A stretch of DNA of 64,000 nucleotides from Sordaria brevicollis (Eukaryota > Ascomycota > Sordariomycetes > Sordariales > Sordariaceae): assembly GCA_033439795.1 (NCBI GenBank), contig JAUTDP010000001.1:3906001-3970000 (forward strand). Reading direction: 5' to 3'. The translations under genes were made by a program, and so were the position numbers. The notes beneath the pieces were generated by a model. That model was not told the DNA's origin and did not search any database. It saw nothing but the letters and a program-made list of their open reading frames with translations. Below, piece by piece: positions 1-15,049 of the stretch; positions within the stretch are counted from its first letter, which is position 1, and each line of letters opens with the position of its first letter.

Positions 1-3000
1 ATTCCCGCCAATCCTACCGGACCGGCCAATATCTACTTTCTATTTACCTAAACTTATATCCGAACTTTCTATTCTATATAATATACTACTACTATAAATA
101 GGGGCTTATTTACCCTCGTCGTCCCCTACGCCACGTTCCGTAAACGTACTTCCGCTACCGAACCAAATATTAAATCTTGACGGGGTTAATAATAATCCTA
201 AATATTTTACTCGTATTACCCAAAAGTTTTAATTTAGTATTTACCTTAGGGGCACTTTAAAAAACTTCTTCTATAATTAGGTTAACGTTATTCGGAAGGA
301 TAATCGGTTATTTAACTCTTATATTAAATAATTAATTATTACGCTATAAAATTAGGATATTTGTAAAGCTCTCCGTCGCTAAAGCGTTATAATACAATTC
401 GAAGACGAAAATAAATTATATAAATTTACTATACTCCAGAATGAACTTATTAACCTACTTAAATATATCAACCTCTTTTCATCCTTCGCTAAGTAAAACG
501 GCGCCTCCTATATTAATAAATATAAACCTTACAATATTACCAATTTAAATAACGTAAATTAAGTTATATTAGTTATAAAAGAGTATATTAACGACCTACG
601 CCTCTATACCCCGCAATTATACTCCCTCCTTCTCAATTTAATATAATATTCTCGTATATACTAGCCGTCGTTTATATAACGTTCGGATTACGCTTAATAT
701 ATATCCCCTAAGATTTATATAATCTTCGCCATTATTATAAGCGTAATAACTCCCGGAAATTCGGACTTCTTCATATAAATAATTGGGTTATATCTACGTA
801 GTAACGGGGTAATTAAACGTATATAAAATACCTTCGCTACATTCGGCGTTTTTATATCTTATATTCGGATTATAATAACTATTAAGGATTTAATTATTAA
901 AGGGATTATAAATTTAATTACCAACCCCTCTTCTTAGGGATTAGGCTAATCGGGGTAGGCTAACCTTAAACGTATAATTTCTAATCTTGGCCTCGTTATT
1001 ATTTACAATAATTATAATTACTTAAATACTATTTAAAGCTTTAAATTAGGTCGGAAAAATATAATACGCAATCTTACTATTTATTTATTAATTAGTAGCC
1101 CTAATATTCGTAAACCTTTTTATCCCTAATAATTTCGGCCGTCTATCCTATTCTAAAAGCGGTAAATAATCCCTACTTTTACTCGGACGCCTTATACATT
1201 CTAATTAATTATATCGTTTTTAATTATCGATAAATTGTATATCCTATTTCCTAGGCTTTATAAAGATCTATATATATTTTCCCAATATCGCTTCCTAAAA
1301 GTGGAACGATATCGAACGAAAAAGAGCTATATCTTCTAAACTCCTACTATTAACGAAAACGAAAGAGAATTCGCTAATATTTACCGCCTATATAATAAAT
1401 TATTCCTAAACCTTCTAAATATAAACCCAACCCAATTTAGAAATAAACTTTTCCTCGTCTATAGCGATTAAAAAACGACTTTTTATATATATAAAATTAT
1501 ATCCGCCTAATTAGATACTTAATAATTTTATAATCGTAAATAGTAAATAATTCCCGTCCTTACTTTCTTTTATATTAAAATAAACTTTATTAACCTTATC
1601 TTTCGGCACTTTTAACCACTAATCGAATAAAATACGTACGGACTTAATAAATCTAAAAAAATTAAAGAAATTAAAATTGAATTTTACTACAGGACGCAGC
1701 TCTTTTACAATATATTTTATTCTAAAATTATAACCTTTCTTATACGTAATCTTATCGATATTCGCTACTTTCAATTTATTAACATTAATAATAAAAGTAT
1801 TAAAATTACATTTAAAGTTATTATCCATATCGAAAGTCCTTCCTATATTATAAATTAAATCGTTCAAATTTATAATAAAGTATTTATACTACCGGTTTAA
1901 ATTAAGAGATACCCTAATTATAATAAATTTAATATCGATATCCGCTTCCGTAATATATATCAATATTTATATATCGTACGAATCCTAATCGTTCTTATTC
2001 GCGTAATTTAATTTAGCGACTATAATATACTCCGTTAAATAATTAACTATCTCCCCCTCTTCTTTTATAAAGGGAAGTCTACTAATTATAGACTTAAAAT
2101 ACTATATTTTTCGTAGCTCCTACGATTAGAGGTTATTAACCAAAAATTTTCTACTATTATTTTAAAATCGAGTCTCGTTCGGTATACTACAGCCGGCAAT
2201 AATTAGAAAAAGATTAATTTAACTATAAAATACGTTAACTACTCGTTTACCATCAATATTAAATATAATAAGAACTCTACTCACAATTATAAATTAACGT
2301 TTACAAAAATATTTACTATCGGTCCATTAATTATAACCGTACATAAAGCTTTGGAATTAGAATTTAAAAAACTTAGCGGAAATAAATATACCGTACTATC
2401 TACCGACGTAAATATTATTAATTACGCGTATATAATTTATAAAAATAACTTCGCTACTCATTAAAACGGCAAATTAAATCCCGTCGATTTCAATACGCCC
2501 AACCTCTAATATAATAATTTATTAAAATTATTATTTAATATATTAAAATAATTTAACAATAAGGAAATCTAACCCGAACGTAACGAAGACCGTAAATACT
2601 TTAGACTTTCCGACAACGAAGACGAAGATAATATAATTATATATAGTCAAAATAAAAATTCGGAGGATAAAAGTAATATATAAAGCTTAAATAGCAATAA
2701 TTTTAATTCTAATTCGAATTAATATATTTTCGCCCCCCTACTTATATAACCATTAGTATTAAAAGCGTTTATCCCTACTTAATAATATCAATTATATAGG
2801 TACTTATACGCATATATACTACTAATTCCCGTATTTCGCATATACCCGCCACATTTAATTCCTACGAGAATTATTAGCTTCGTAGTCCTAAAATTTAAAA
2901 TTTCGTATTATAACGTGTAATATAAATATTAAAATTTACTCCTATAGGAATTATTTTTAAATCCGGCTAATAATAGGAGCCTTATATTATTAAAGCTCGG

Positions 3001-4499
3001 ACTACTACAATTATAAATAAATCTATCAAATTTAAAAAATAAATTTCGGGAATCGAATACGGACTACCGCGCTAAAAAAAGTAGAATAACGCTACTTAAA
3101 AATAGTAATTTAATTGGCTAAAAACCTATATTAATTATATTACAGCGCTAAATTTAACTAATTTAATTACTTAACGGCTGCCGTCACTTAATTACCGCGG
3201 CCGCCCTAAAAGTAAATCCTTTAGCCGCGTAACTAAAGTACTTCCTTCTTCAACTTTTAAACCTTCTCCCACCTTCCTCCTTCTTCCCTCTTATAACCTA
3301 CCCTCTTATAATACACCCTTTCTACTACCGTAATAAACCTTATAACTCCTATAGGAATAAACGATTAATACCCTTTACAACTATACTAATAAAACGGCAA
3401 AAACTTAAAACTTACAAAAATAAGGCCAACGAAGAATACCCATTCTTCAAGGATCCTATAAAGGTTAGCAATTTACAACCGTTATATTATACGCCCGTAT
3501 CACGTATTTAAAACCTCGATTTATATTCGAATAAATCGGACAAGCATATAAATACAACGATCGTTAAGGCCGGCTACCCAATAAACGCAAAATACTATAA
3601 CTTTAATAAAATCGCCGCCGTAATTCTACAACTCCCTAAATATAATAATACAACTGATTTTGAATATACTCCTACCGAACTATAACTAATCAATAAAAAT
3701 TCGGAAGGCTTTAAAAAGCTCAATAGGAGCCAGGTCCCCGGTCAAACGTTTACGTATAACCTTACATCGATATAAGAATTTAACGCAACGTCTTTCATCG
3801 GTATATTAAGGTATAAATCCATTAAAGACTATTACTAATATATTAATTATAATTATAAATACCCTACTAATTAATTCCTATAGGAATTGGGAATTGCTAT
3901 TTCAAATTTACTCTAATTAAAATTAATTAATTAACTCCAATAAGAATAAACTATACTAACCCAAACAATTTACACCCGTTTACTTTCTTTACTCTAATAA
4001 AAATAAACCATAAACCCTATACAATTTATAACCCATATAATACCTATTATTAACGGAATTTAATAACCAATTAATTCGGACCCCTATTAGATATAAAGAA
4101 CCAAAACGGCAATCCACCCTTCCCATCCTTTAAAGCAATACTACGCAACGTCCCAAACGCGTTTAAAAACCCTACTATTATATATATTATAAAAATTATT
4201 TAAAACTACCCATTCGCTAAATTATTTACCTATACAATAATAATAAGAATTAAAAACATACCCTAAACCAATCCTAGCGTAAACCCGTAGGCCATTTTAT
4301 AGAAAGAAACTCTATTCGTAAACCTTTTTTTAATTCTACAATAATATTCGGTACGACCCGAGTACTAAGGGGCGGCTAAATTTATATAATATTAAAATAA
4401 ATTCGTAAATACCGGTAGGTATTTAATCGACAACTAATTCCGGGTTTTATTTTTACTCAATTACTTTAATAACCGGAAAAAGGGCACTTAAGTATTTAA

Positions 4500-6130
4500 T
4501 TCTATTAAGGGTTATAGATTAAACGGCGAAAAATAAATAATATTAATCTTCCCTACAAATATCGACACCCGATTCGCAAAAGACCCCAAAGAAAATAAGG
4601 CCGAATATATATAATAAAGCGCCTTTATAACGCTCTAACAAACTATTTACATAATCTATACAAAAATACCCGAACTTAATAATAATAAAGGTACTATAAA
4701 CCGCTAAACCTAAACGGTATATACTTATAACGCTTTAATATCTAATTAGGCTCTATAATCTATTATTTTAATAAGCGCTAAAATTAACGCCGATAAAACT
4801 AATTTCGAAAGGGCCGTAAACTTTAATACCGGATTAGGCGATACCGCCGAATAAATAAATATACAATCTCTCCGGCTAATTATATAAACTTACGGCAAAA
4901 AATAGGAAAAGCCTTTAATTTAAAGACCATTCGAATAAACGACCTACTTCCCTCTTTTCTATAATTCGGGTAATATTACTACTTAATATATTACTTAGGC
5001 GGAGGATATAATTTAACGTCTTTTATATATAATAACCGAAGATACGCTATCCTAAGACGATACGCACTCTAGGTTAAAATCGCAAATAAAAATAGGCGCT
5101 ATAATTAAAGCGTTAATTATTCGGAATTATTTTATAAAGAATATTATAATAAACGGTAAATTAATAATCGAAAGTATATAGGCCTTCGGGCGAAAGGTTA
5201 ACGAAAAAAAGATTATCGTATAAAATCTACCGCCACCGTTTAAACTAAAGGAATTTTCGGAGAAATTTAATTAAATTAAATAGGAAATTAATAAAATTAA
5301 TAACCATATACTACTCCTTTATTAAATTGTAAGTAAATTTTACTTACAATTAATTTCCGTAAGAATTAAATTCCCAATTCCTATAAGAATAAATAATACC
5401 CAAACTAATATTTAAACAAACGCTTTTATTATTTATAAAATAATATACGGACCCTTTAATAAGGCTATTTTATTTAACGAAATAAAAACTAGCAAAACCC
5501 TAATTTACAATTCTATTTTACTTATAAAATATTAAAAGCTCTTCGATTTAAAGTAGAAAAATAAAATTATATAAGCCTACCCTAATATTATAATCCTCCT
5601 ACCCTCTTTAATCCCTTAAACGTTTAAAGAATTATATAATATATTCAACGACCTTAAAATCTATTATTAGTACGCCGAATCTAATAACATTCCAAAGGAT
5701 AATCCTCGCTACGATAAAACCTTAAATTAAAGCCGGTTCGACGAACTAATAACTAAATATATCGTAGGCCGCTATAAGGTAAATACTACCCGAATTATTA
5801 TTATTACCGCATTTATAACGATTAATTAGCGCTAGGGTTTTAAAAGTATAAAGAAAATTTAAATACTATAAGAAAACCGGATATTTAATACGGATAGGTA
5901 CATATAGAGGAAAAACGCTTTTATAAATTAACGTATACGAAATTAAACCCATTAAAATAGAAAAGCCAAAGTTAAAAGGAGGGCAAAGCGTCGGAATTCG
6001 GACTTTAACGCTAATTCGCTTAAAACTAATAATAACAATTCGGACGAATAATTGGGTTTTAAAAATAAAAATTATAATTCAATATAGGATAACGCCATTA
6101 CAATTAATTCTACTAAAAAGAATATATAAA
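4500..6130 (+). pseudogene. Decayed coding segments within the RIP block (first group)
   Basis: Two stretches, about 4500-5270 and 5400-6130, read on the + strand as charged, protein-like sequence broken mostly by TAA/TAG. They are separated by a non-coding-looking spacer carrying CCTATAAG-type palindromes near 5375. Short recognisable pieces include RFDELITKYIVGRY and KSQIKIGAIIKALIIRNYF. The second stretch ends in an Asp/Asn/Ser-rich acidic tail. No family is recognised. The frames were read by eye and splicing is unknown. Confidence 0.35.
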
Positions 6131-6249
6131 TTTACCCCTTTAATATAATATTATTTTCTCCTATAAGAATAAATTAAAATATAAACTAATTTAATATAAT
6201 TTTAAGAAAAAGATATAAGTAATTCCACTCTGCTTAAAGATAATTACAA

Positions 6250-7390
6250 TTCCCAACGCTAAATTTTAGGCCATCGTAATCAACGAAACCTAATTTACCC
6301 GGAATATATCTACTAATACATTTAAAACAATCCGGCTATTACTAACTTTAATACATTTAATATATTTAACTACACCAACGTTAAATAAATTAACGGATAT
6401 ACAAACGTTTATTACATTCGTATAGTAAATTAAATTTAATAAGCTTTTTAAGCTACTTATATCTATTATTAACGACGAAATAACTATTACTTTCAATTTA
6501 ACCCGGAACGAATCCTTCGTTCCTTTTTTCGAACCCAATAATCCTAACAACGTTATCAACGGAAAAGCGTCGGCCACAAAAGCCAATAAACTAGAGGAAA
6601 TCTACCGCAACTAAGGGTATCGATAATAATTCCTCCATCCCGATATCCAAAAGGCGATTACCGACTCAAGAAAAACAATTAACGATTTCACAACGCTAAT
6701 TATCAAAGAGATATAAATACTTATAATTAATAGGAAAATAATAACCCTATTAACATTACCTAACGGTATAACAATATATCCTTCATCCAATATCCCACTA
6801 ATACGGATTAATACTATCTATTTTAATTATAATACCCAAATAAATACTATTACGGAATATACCGATAACCTCTTACAATATATTACCGGCGCGCCTACAA
6901 TCGACACCAAGGACGGCGAACTTACTTCCAATAAAAATAATAAAATAATAAATCTAAATATAACGTTAATCCGTTTACTTCAATTCCTCGCCTAAAATAT
7001 ATACAACCACTCTATATTACTATAAAACCTAAGCGTCTAATTTAATAATAACACTACTAAAAATACCCTATTCAATATTATACAACTAATCGGTAAAAAT
7101 AAAAAAGAAATCCTCGAATTAACTAAATATACGGAATTAACTAATACTAAATTAAATACCGATATTATAAATCGATTCGTTAAATTCGATTTCGATAGTA
7201 ATTTATTATATATATTCGCGTATTTAATATAAAATAGAAATATATTACCGCCTTCTAATAAATTTAATATACTCCATTAAATTTTCGGGCAATCGCCCCT
7301 ATTTATTTAAATTATTAAAAAATATATAAAAATTATAATAACCTACAAGCGCATCCTCGTAATCGCTAATTCCCTATAATCGTAAATATA
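6250..7390 (+). pseudogene. Decayed coding segment within the RIP block (second group)
   Basis: One + frame stays protein-like for about 1.1 kb with around fifteen stops, nearly all explicable as former CAA/CAG/TGG. Pieces such as TEYTDNLLQYITGAPTID and NRFVKFDFDSNLLYIFAYL have normal globular-protein composition once Asn and Lys are partly read back as Asp and Glu. A 98-codon open frame on the - strand (6290-6586) overlaps it. I treat that as a shadow, because the + reading continues much further. No family recognised. Confidence 0.4.
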
Positions 7391-7499
7391 AATTTATACC
7401 CCTTCATATTTACTCTAATTAAAATAAAAAATAGTCTACTCCTATAGGAATAAATAAACGTACCCTATTAATAATAAATAAAATAATTTATTCTATTCT

Positions 7500-9990
7500 A
7501 CAAAAGGTTAAATTTAAAATCTAAATAATTTTTTCCAACTAATTATAAACTAAACGTTCAAAGATCGTCCAAAATTAAAATAACCCTTCTAAATATATTA
7601 ACGTTTTAATCTTAAATTCCGCGGTTTACGCCGCCGGTCTAAACCTCCACCATTAATACTATATCGGAATCGGTCTCGGACTAATCTAAAATATAAATAC
7701 CATTTTACAATATTTAAATCGTTTATATCGAATTAAATAATAATAACCGGTAGAATAATTCTTTCCGACTATATATAATACTATTTACGACTAAACAAAA
7801 GAACGAATCCTCTGTAAAGTAAATTTCTATTAATTTATTTAGGAGAATAATACGTTAATATTTTTATTTAATAAATTCACGAATTTATACTTAACCTCCA
7901 ATTAAATTTATTAAATATTCCCAACGCCGCTAATCCATATTTTAAAACGCTATATAAATACGAAATTACGAAGCATTTAATATCGTATACCTTTAATAAA
8001 TATACTTAAATTACCAAACCCCCACAAAATATTTTCGTATACTATAACAAAAAGGCAATAACTATTAGCGAAATATACTCGCATTTCTTATTTATCGTTA
8101 TAAAAGCTATAAAAGCCGGATATAAAATCGACTAAAACGTTCTCAACTCCCTTATTCCCTTTATCAATACGTATTACGCTAATTCCGAAAATTCGTTCAA
8201 TATAGTACAGGAGATTTTCAAAACATTCAAACGAATAGAAAAAAACGTTATTACGCGTTTCGTTAAGCGGTATACTAAACCCGCTATAAAAGACGCAAAA
8301 TCTAAAACCAAATAGCGGATCGCAATAACGCGCACTTTAGCAAAAAATAATTAAACGTTTAAAATAAAGGTCGAAAATAAAGAGGTTAAAATACCAAATA
8401 TTAAAGAAATTAATAAAAAAATTAAAGGAAAAAATAGTAAGGGTATTAACCCTTCAATAATAAACCCTACTCGCTTCCGCGATACTATCCCCGCCCCTAA
8501 AAATAAGGAATTTATCGATCCGAATAATAACCTTATTATACTAAAGCGATTTCCGCCAGGCCCCGATTCCAATAATAAAAATAATTGTATAGACTTTAAT
8601 TCGGCGGCTTAACGGGGCCGTAAACGTCCTAGATCCTAATTTCCAATTACCGTCCGGGTATCGCATATACGCAACGAAAAACGAATAAGAGGTCCCGAAA
8701 TTATTCCCGCTAGAGATAATTCTCAAATATTTAGCCTAATCGATACCGGATCTATTTCAACTCCTATAGGAGTAAACGCTAAAAGATTTGGAAATTAAAT
8801 TAATAATAGGATATTTAGCCCAATCAATACCGGATTTACTTCAATTCCTATAAGAGTAAACGCCGAGGGATTTGGAAATTAAACTAATAATAGGATATCT
8901 AACCTAATCAACACCGGATTTACTTCAATTCCTATAGGAGTAAACGCCAAGGGATTTAGAAATCAACTTAGTATTTTCGAAGTCGAAAACGTCCTTAGCG
9001 AATACCTAATTTATATAGAGAAAATTACAAATATAATCGTTAAAAACCCCCCACTTAATAAATTTAATAACCGGGTTCTTAATAATTCGAAGGGAATCCT
9101 AAATAAAATTATAACTTAAACCTAGAAATACGCTAAGGTTTTTAAATTACGGGCTTAAATACTTTATTTTACAATTATAATCGCGCGCAATATTCAAAAC
9201 GATTCTAATATAAATATACTCTTCGGCAAATTTAAATAACTTATAAACGATTATATCTATACGCTATATATATAAATAACCGGCTATAATACTATAATCT
9301 CAGAATATATATTAACCGTAGTAAAGCCCTATACCGATTAATACTTCGTCGTTATCGGAAAAATGCGTATTCTCAAAACCGGACGTTTTTAATTAAACTA
9401 AATACTCGATAAAGAATATAATCTATACAATATAAACTATTATCGCGAAGTTTTAAAAAAGCGTTTTAACCGGATAGTAATCCCTCTTAAATAATAAACT
9501 TCTACGGGAATAAGTAGCGAAAACCACGAATTAGAAGAGTTTATTCGGATCGTTATAAATTATATAACTCGATTACCTCACCCCCCCTTTAAACTACCTA
9601 AAGGAAAGTAGCCTAAAGGTATTTTTAAAATAAAGGAAGCTAATATTTTCTATAACCGTATTTACCCTCCTAACGATAATAATATAAGTAAAATCCGTAA
9701 ATACGAATCCCGACTAAGTTACGGGAATACGTATTGTAATAACGGATATAGTTCTTTTAATAAAGACGAATATTAATTCGTTTAACGGTTCGGTAAAGTA
9801 GTAAACATATAAGTAATTTATAGATTCCTAGGTAGCAACGTATATAACGACGAGGCGACAATTTAAATACCTAAAGCCTCGGCCAAATACGTTCACGATT
9901 ATATTATTATTTACCGGGCCAATTCTAGCGATAATTAATAAAGGCGCCCTATAAATTGTAGGGAATTTATTTTACTTTATTTAAATTATT
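7500..9990 (+). pseudogene. Decayed large coding region with in-frame 28-aa repeats
   Basis: A largely continuous + frame runs from about 8290 through 9120, and protein-like reading extends from roughly 7500 to 9990. It contains a Lys/Glu-rich stretch near 8350-8450 that looks formerly acidic, a basic RGRKRPRS segment near 8620 that could be a nuclear-localisation signal, and three tandem 28-residue repeats at 8727-8970. A longer region follows, with pieces such as RNIQNDSNINILFGKF, ITGYNTIISEYILTVVKP and ENHELEEFIRIVINYI. Stops are mostly TAA. I do not recognise the family, and I saw no DDE, polymerase, helicase or recombinase signature. It may be one large protein of the unknown element. 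Confidence 0.4.
8727..8970 (+). repeat. 84-bp tandem repeat, about 2.9 copies, in frame
   Basis: Units start at 8727, 8811 and 8895, so the period is exactly 84 bp. Copies differ mainly by C/T and G/A changes, as expected after RIP. Because 84 is a multiple of three, each unit encodes about 28 residues in the surrounding decayed + frame, ending around IGVNAKRFGN. Every unit carries a CCTATAGG or CCTATAAG palindrome. The third copy loses similarity after about 76 bp. Confidence 0.85.
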
Positions 9991-12900
9991 CTTTTTATAA
10001 TTAACCTTTATAATTTAGAAAAATATAGGATTAAATTAAATAGGGGCCGGGCATTATTAAAGGCCGTAAAGGTATTAAATATTTGGGGTTTAGAAATTTT
10101 AATAATCAACTATATAATTTCCCGCCCAACGTTAACAACTCTATATAAACCTATAGTAATTATAATCGTACTCGGTATATAATAATATTAGAATACAATA
10201 ATAAAATAATTAGACGAATTTATAATATATAGTAAATAAAAAGGTAAAAGTAAATAATTATTATTATAACGAATTACATTTCCACTTATATTTAACTCTT
10301 AAAACGGATATTAATAAAATAATACAACCAATATAGGGTCGGGTTACCCTACTTTACCGAATACGAAAACCTAATCGATTCATTCGCTTAATAATTATAT
10401 TTATAGCGATATATAATTAAACCCCCTTTCGATACGCTAATCGGTATAGGGTAAATATTAAACTAAAAATTGCATATATACGATTAGGGTAAACTACTTT
10501 ACGGGTTTATTACTAAAGATATATAATACTTCGATTAGTAACCGATTACAAAATAGAAGAGGCGGTAAAACGGACAAGCTCCATTCAATAAACTTAACGC
10601 TAATACTACGGACCAATAACCAAATATCGGATATATTCCAATTTAATACATTTATACACTTACGCGGAACTTCCGTTTAATATCTATTTCCGGCGCCTTA
10701 TATACATAACATCCTACGTAAATATTATTATTTTAATAAAAAAAATCCCTAATATATAATTTATTATTAAATTAATACGGAAAATATACTTCAAAAGGAT
10801 AATTAACAACGTTAAAATATATAATAAAACTCGTAAATAATATAATCCAACGGAAAATTCAAGAAATAAAACGAAATCGCTTCGCCTCCGACTTTATTTC
10901 CCAAAACCTCCCTCCTTCCTAATTCCAATTTATTCCCTATATTCTTTATTCTTTACCACTCTTTACGCTTCTAAGCACGACCTACAATCATTAATTATCA
11001 CTATATCTTCTTACATTTAATTATTAAAATATTTCATTTAACCTTTTACATATTATATTAGTAGATATTTTCAATCCTTATAATATATTGCGAACGGCCC
11101 TTAGGTCTTTAATTTATTATTCGTTTCGCGGATAAATTTCGTTTTCCACCTTCTATTATTTACGCTTCTAAATACAACCTACAGATATTAATTTATTACC
11201 TCGTATTACCATTTAATTATTAAAATACTTTATTTAACCTTTCGCCAATTACGTTACAAATATTTCAATATCTTTAACGTATTACAAACGACCCCTAAAC
11301 CTTTAATTTATTATTCATTTCGTAAGCAGGCCTATCGAGCAGAGTAATAAGTACATTATTATAGAGGATACCTCTAAAGATAGTAACACAAATACCGTCA
11401 TCCTTAATATATAAATATCCTATTATTTACATTTAATAGCCTCATTTAATTTATACCTTTAACAACCGAACAACTCTAATAGCTATTAATCTTACAAAAA
11501 TATTAAATCTAAAAGTTAGGATAATAAATTAAAGGCACACTTCGCTACCTAATAACTATTTAAAAAGAAAAAGATAAAAACGATATACAATAACGAATTA
11601 CCCGCGGGTAATAGCAATCTCGACAATCTATACCCTTATAATAATAAGCAAAATACCGGCTAAGAGCCTATACCAACAAAAGGATTTAATTAAACTAATT
11701 AAATAAATAATACCTAACTTCTTATAATAATTACACTAACGCTTCGAAGGTAAAAAGACCTACTCCTACTTTTTAATACTCTAAATAATCTTCCTTTTTA
11801 TTATACTATAAAAAGGAACCCTAAAGTCTATAGCGTTCGGATTCCTATTAAACGTATATAGGTCACTCGCGAAATTCGCCTCCCAAAAATGAAACTAAAC
11901 TCCGAAGATCTATATTCAATTCCGTATAATACAATTTTAGGACCCTTCGATTTTTAAATACTAAAAACGACTAAATCCAAATCTTACTATTAATTTACCG
12001 TTTTAATAACTCTTTCTTCAAAATACCCCTTAAATAACTAATAACCGAAAGATTACTAACTCTAGCCACAAACCCATTTCGAAGCTAAAGCGTTCAACTT
12101 CTTCTACGTTAATAAATTTTCTATATTTAATAACGTCGCAATACACTCCGCGATCTAAATTATTCTCCGGGAAAAATAAATAGGATATATAATTAATTAT
12201 ACGCCGAAAACTCTACCTATACCCGGGACCCCATTTTTACTATATAAAACTTTTATCGCCCAACCTTCATTTACCGGACGGGCAATATTATTTAAAATTA
12301 AAATTATTAAGGATAAGGTTAAAAATAATAAAGAAGTAAATTAGAAAAATATAATAACTTTATTTAACAACTACTTAAAATGCCCCACTACAATAATATT
12401 CGGGAATATACTAAATAAAACGGTTATCGGCGGGACGTATAATAATCGGCAATATTCTAAATAAATATTTTAAATTCCTCCCTTAGAATAGAAAAATTAT
12501 ATCCCAATTTATAATAACTTAATTCTATAAACTTCGTAATATTCGCTAAACTAACTTAAATTAAGACCGAAAAACGAACTTTTAATAAATAAAGTTCGCT
12601 TCCTATTCTATCCTCTACCCTATTTGCAACCGGGGAATATAAAAGAGTTAAATAAACCCCCCACCCTTATAAATAGAAAATTATACTATATATTAATATA
12701 TTTAAATATTTACGCGTTATAATAATATATTATTCGAATTCGCTCGCAATATATAAATCTTTACTACGATAAATAATATTAATTAAAAAATTTATACGTT
12801 AGAACGAAATAGGGGGCCCTATATACTATTAATTTATTTACAAAAATTGGAATTAAAGATAAATAAATTAATAAAGTAAAATAATATATTTATAAAGAGA

Positions 12901-15049
12901 ATTCTCATTTCTATCGATATATAATTACGTATATTATCTTCAAAAATCGGTAAACATCGCGCGGAAACGCTTTAAAACGTAGAACCTCAAAACGTAACAC
13001 TATAAAACGTAATGTACGTTTTCGAAGCTAAATTAGACGCAAAAACTCCTATTATACGGGCGGAAATTAAAACGGTATTCGACTAATATATTAAATCGAA
13101 GGCAAGGATATTAGGAGAGGGTAAAATACCCCAACTTCGGTACAAATAGGATAATATATAATAATTTAAAAAGAACGTATTTTCTATACCTATTACACTA
13201 TTTTAATATTATTTAGTCTATACATTAATAAAATATAGGAAATCTATTCTAAATCCTACGCTAATAACGTATAATCTATACGCAAATATAATATAAATTA
13301 TATCTTTCCTTTGTCTAAATTCTTTAATAATTATCTTCCTCCCTTCTTACAATCTCTATACGCTATAATAATAACGTATATTAAAGACGAAGACTTCTAG
13401 TTACTCCAGTCTTTACGTAATGAATATACCCCTAAAATTAAAAGGTAAATAATATATACCTAATATTGCTTAATTTATTCTAATAATTATACCCCTAATT
13501 CCCTACGCCGCCGGCCCTATACCGCTTTTATATAGGCTATAATCTAAGTAATTTTTACTCTCCCCCTAAAGGCTAACGTCGAAGCTATTAAATTCACTAC
13601 TGTATAATATATTTACGTCCGGTTCTATAAATAACCCTCTACCCCTACCGTTTTTAAAGATATACTAACCCTCGACTACGCAACGGGTACGAAACCGAGT
13701 AAATAGATTTATTATCGATAATCCAATACAAGCGGCAACGTTTATAAATTCCCTCCCGGCCCTAGTATAAATGTATTCGAAACAGTCTTTTAAATAAATA
13801 TTACGAAAGTATATAAATAAAAGGCGGGATCGGCTACGGAATTATAAACTACAAAAGATTTGTAAAAATAGGTTAAATACCTATACCACGCTATATATCG
13901 TCTATTTAATAAAATTTACGAAATTATATATAATCGTATTTATATTTATCCTAAGGATTATTAAGATTTAAATAGGTTTAATATTTTGTAATTAGAGTAT
14001 TATAATTTCCAATAATTAACGGGCGGATAATAATAATATAATACCTCGAATAATAAGTAATAAATATTAATAAATTAAATATAAATAGGTATATATTAAC
14101 TCTAATAGGAATTAAAAAATACCTACGTATATTAATTCTAATAGGAATTGAAACAATCCTATATATATTAATTCCTACTAGAATTAACTAACCTAACTAC
14201 TATTTTTATTACTTTAATCCTACGAGAATAAACTATATAAAGGTAAATAATTCTTATAAGAATAAAATATAAAGGGATTAAATTAAAATAAATAAATCGC
14301 CGCGAAATCGAGGTTTAAAATAGCTTTATCGGCGGCGCTTACGATTATTGCCAGCGGCACGGCGCTTAATTAATCGTAATTCCGGAATAGGAAATAGGAC
14401 CAACGGGTACGCAATATATAATACGCCCCCCTAAATTATAAATAAAGTAGGTTACGTATTATATTCCCTACTTACTACTATTTCAATAGCAGTCGTATTT
14501 CGTTTACTAATATAGATAAGCTTAATATCGGATATAATTTTCCTATATTCCTAGAAAAAGTCCTATCCGTAAATATCTAAATATTCCCACTCCCGTAATA
14601 AAGGAATATATTAAATAAAATTAAATAAATTATAAATTATATCCAACGCTTTACCTACGACTATAATACGAACGACCTATTACAAAGTTTCGGGCGGTAT
14701 AAAGACGATATATAATAATTGGAAATCGATATTAAAAGGATAATCTAACCCGAAGCGGTCTACGAAAAAACTATTTAAACGAAATAGAAATAATCCAATT
14801 TACGATATAGGTTTTAGCACTTTAAACAGTGGCTTAACTTTACTAAGGAGCGCCTCTATTTAACTAAATTAATAATTATAACTATTATAATAGATTATAT
14901 ACACCTACTTCCTACTTACAAAGTCGATTTAACTTTAAAAAATCCCGAAAATAGCGGACCGAAAGCACTTCGTATTAGCAACCTTATATATATTAAAGTA
15001 ATTAATAATTAACATAGCGCGTTTATTAATATTCTCCTAAGATTATTTT

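Noticed and set aside
1619..1867. 82-codon open frame on - in the RIP block
   Set aside because: Asn/Phe/Lys-rich composition driven by AT-rich sequence; antisense shadow, no domain, no splice or start context.
6290..6586. 98-codon open frame on - in the RIP block
   Set aside because: It is antisense to a longer + strand decayed reading frame. Hydrophobic content follows from the complement of Asn/Lys codons.
8727..8970. CRISPR-like array
   Set aside because: Units are contiguous 84-bp tandem copies without distinct spacers, and the genome is eukaryotic.
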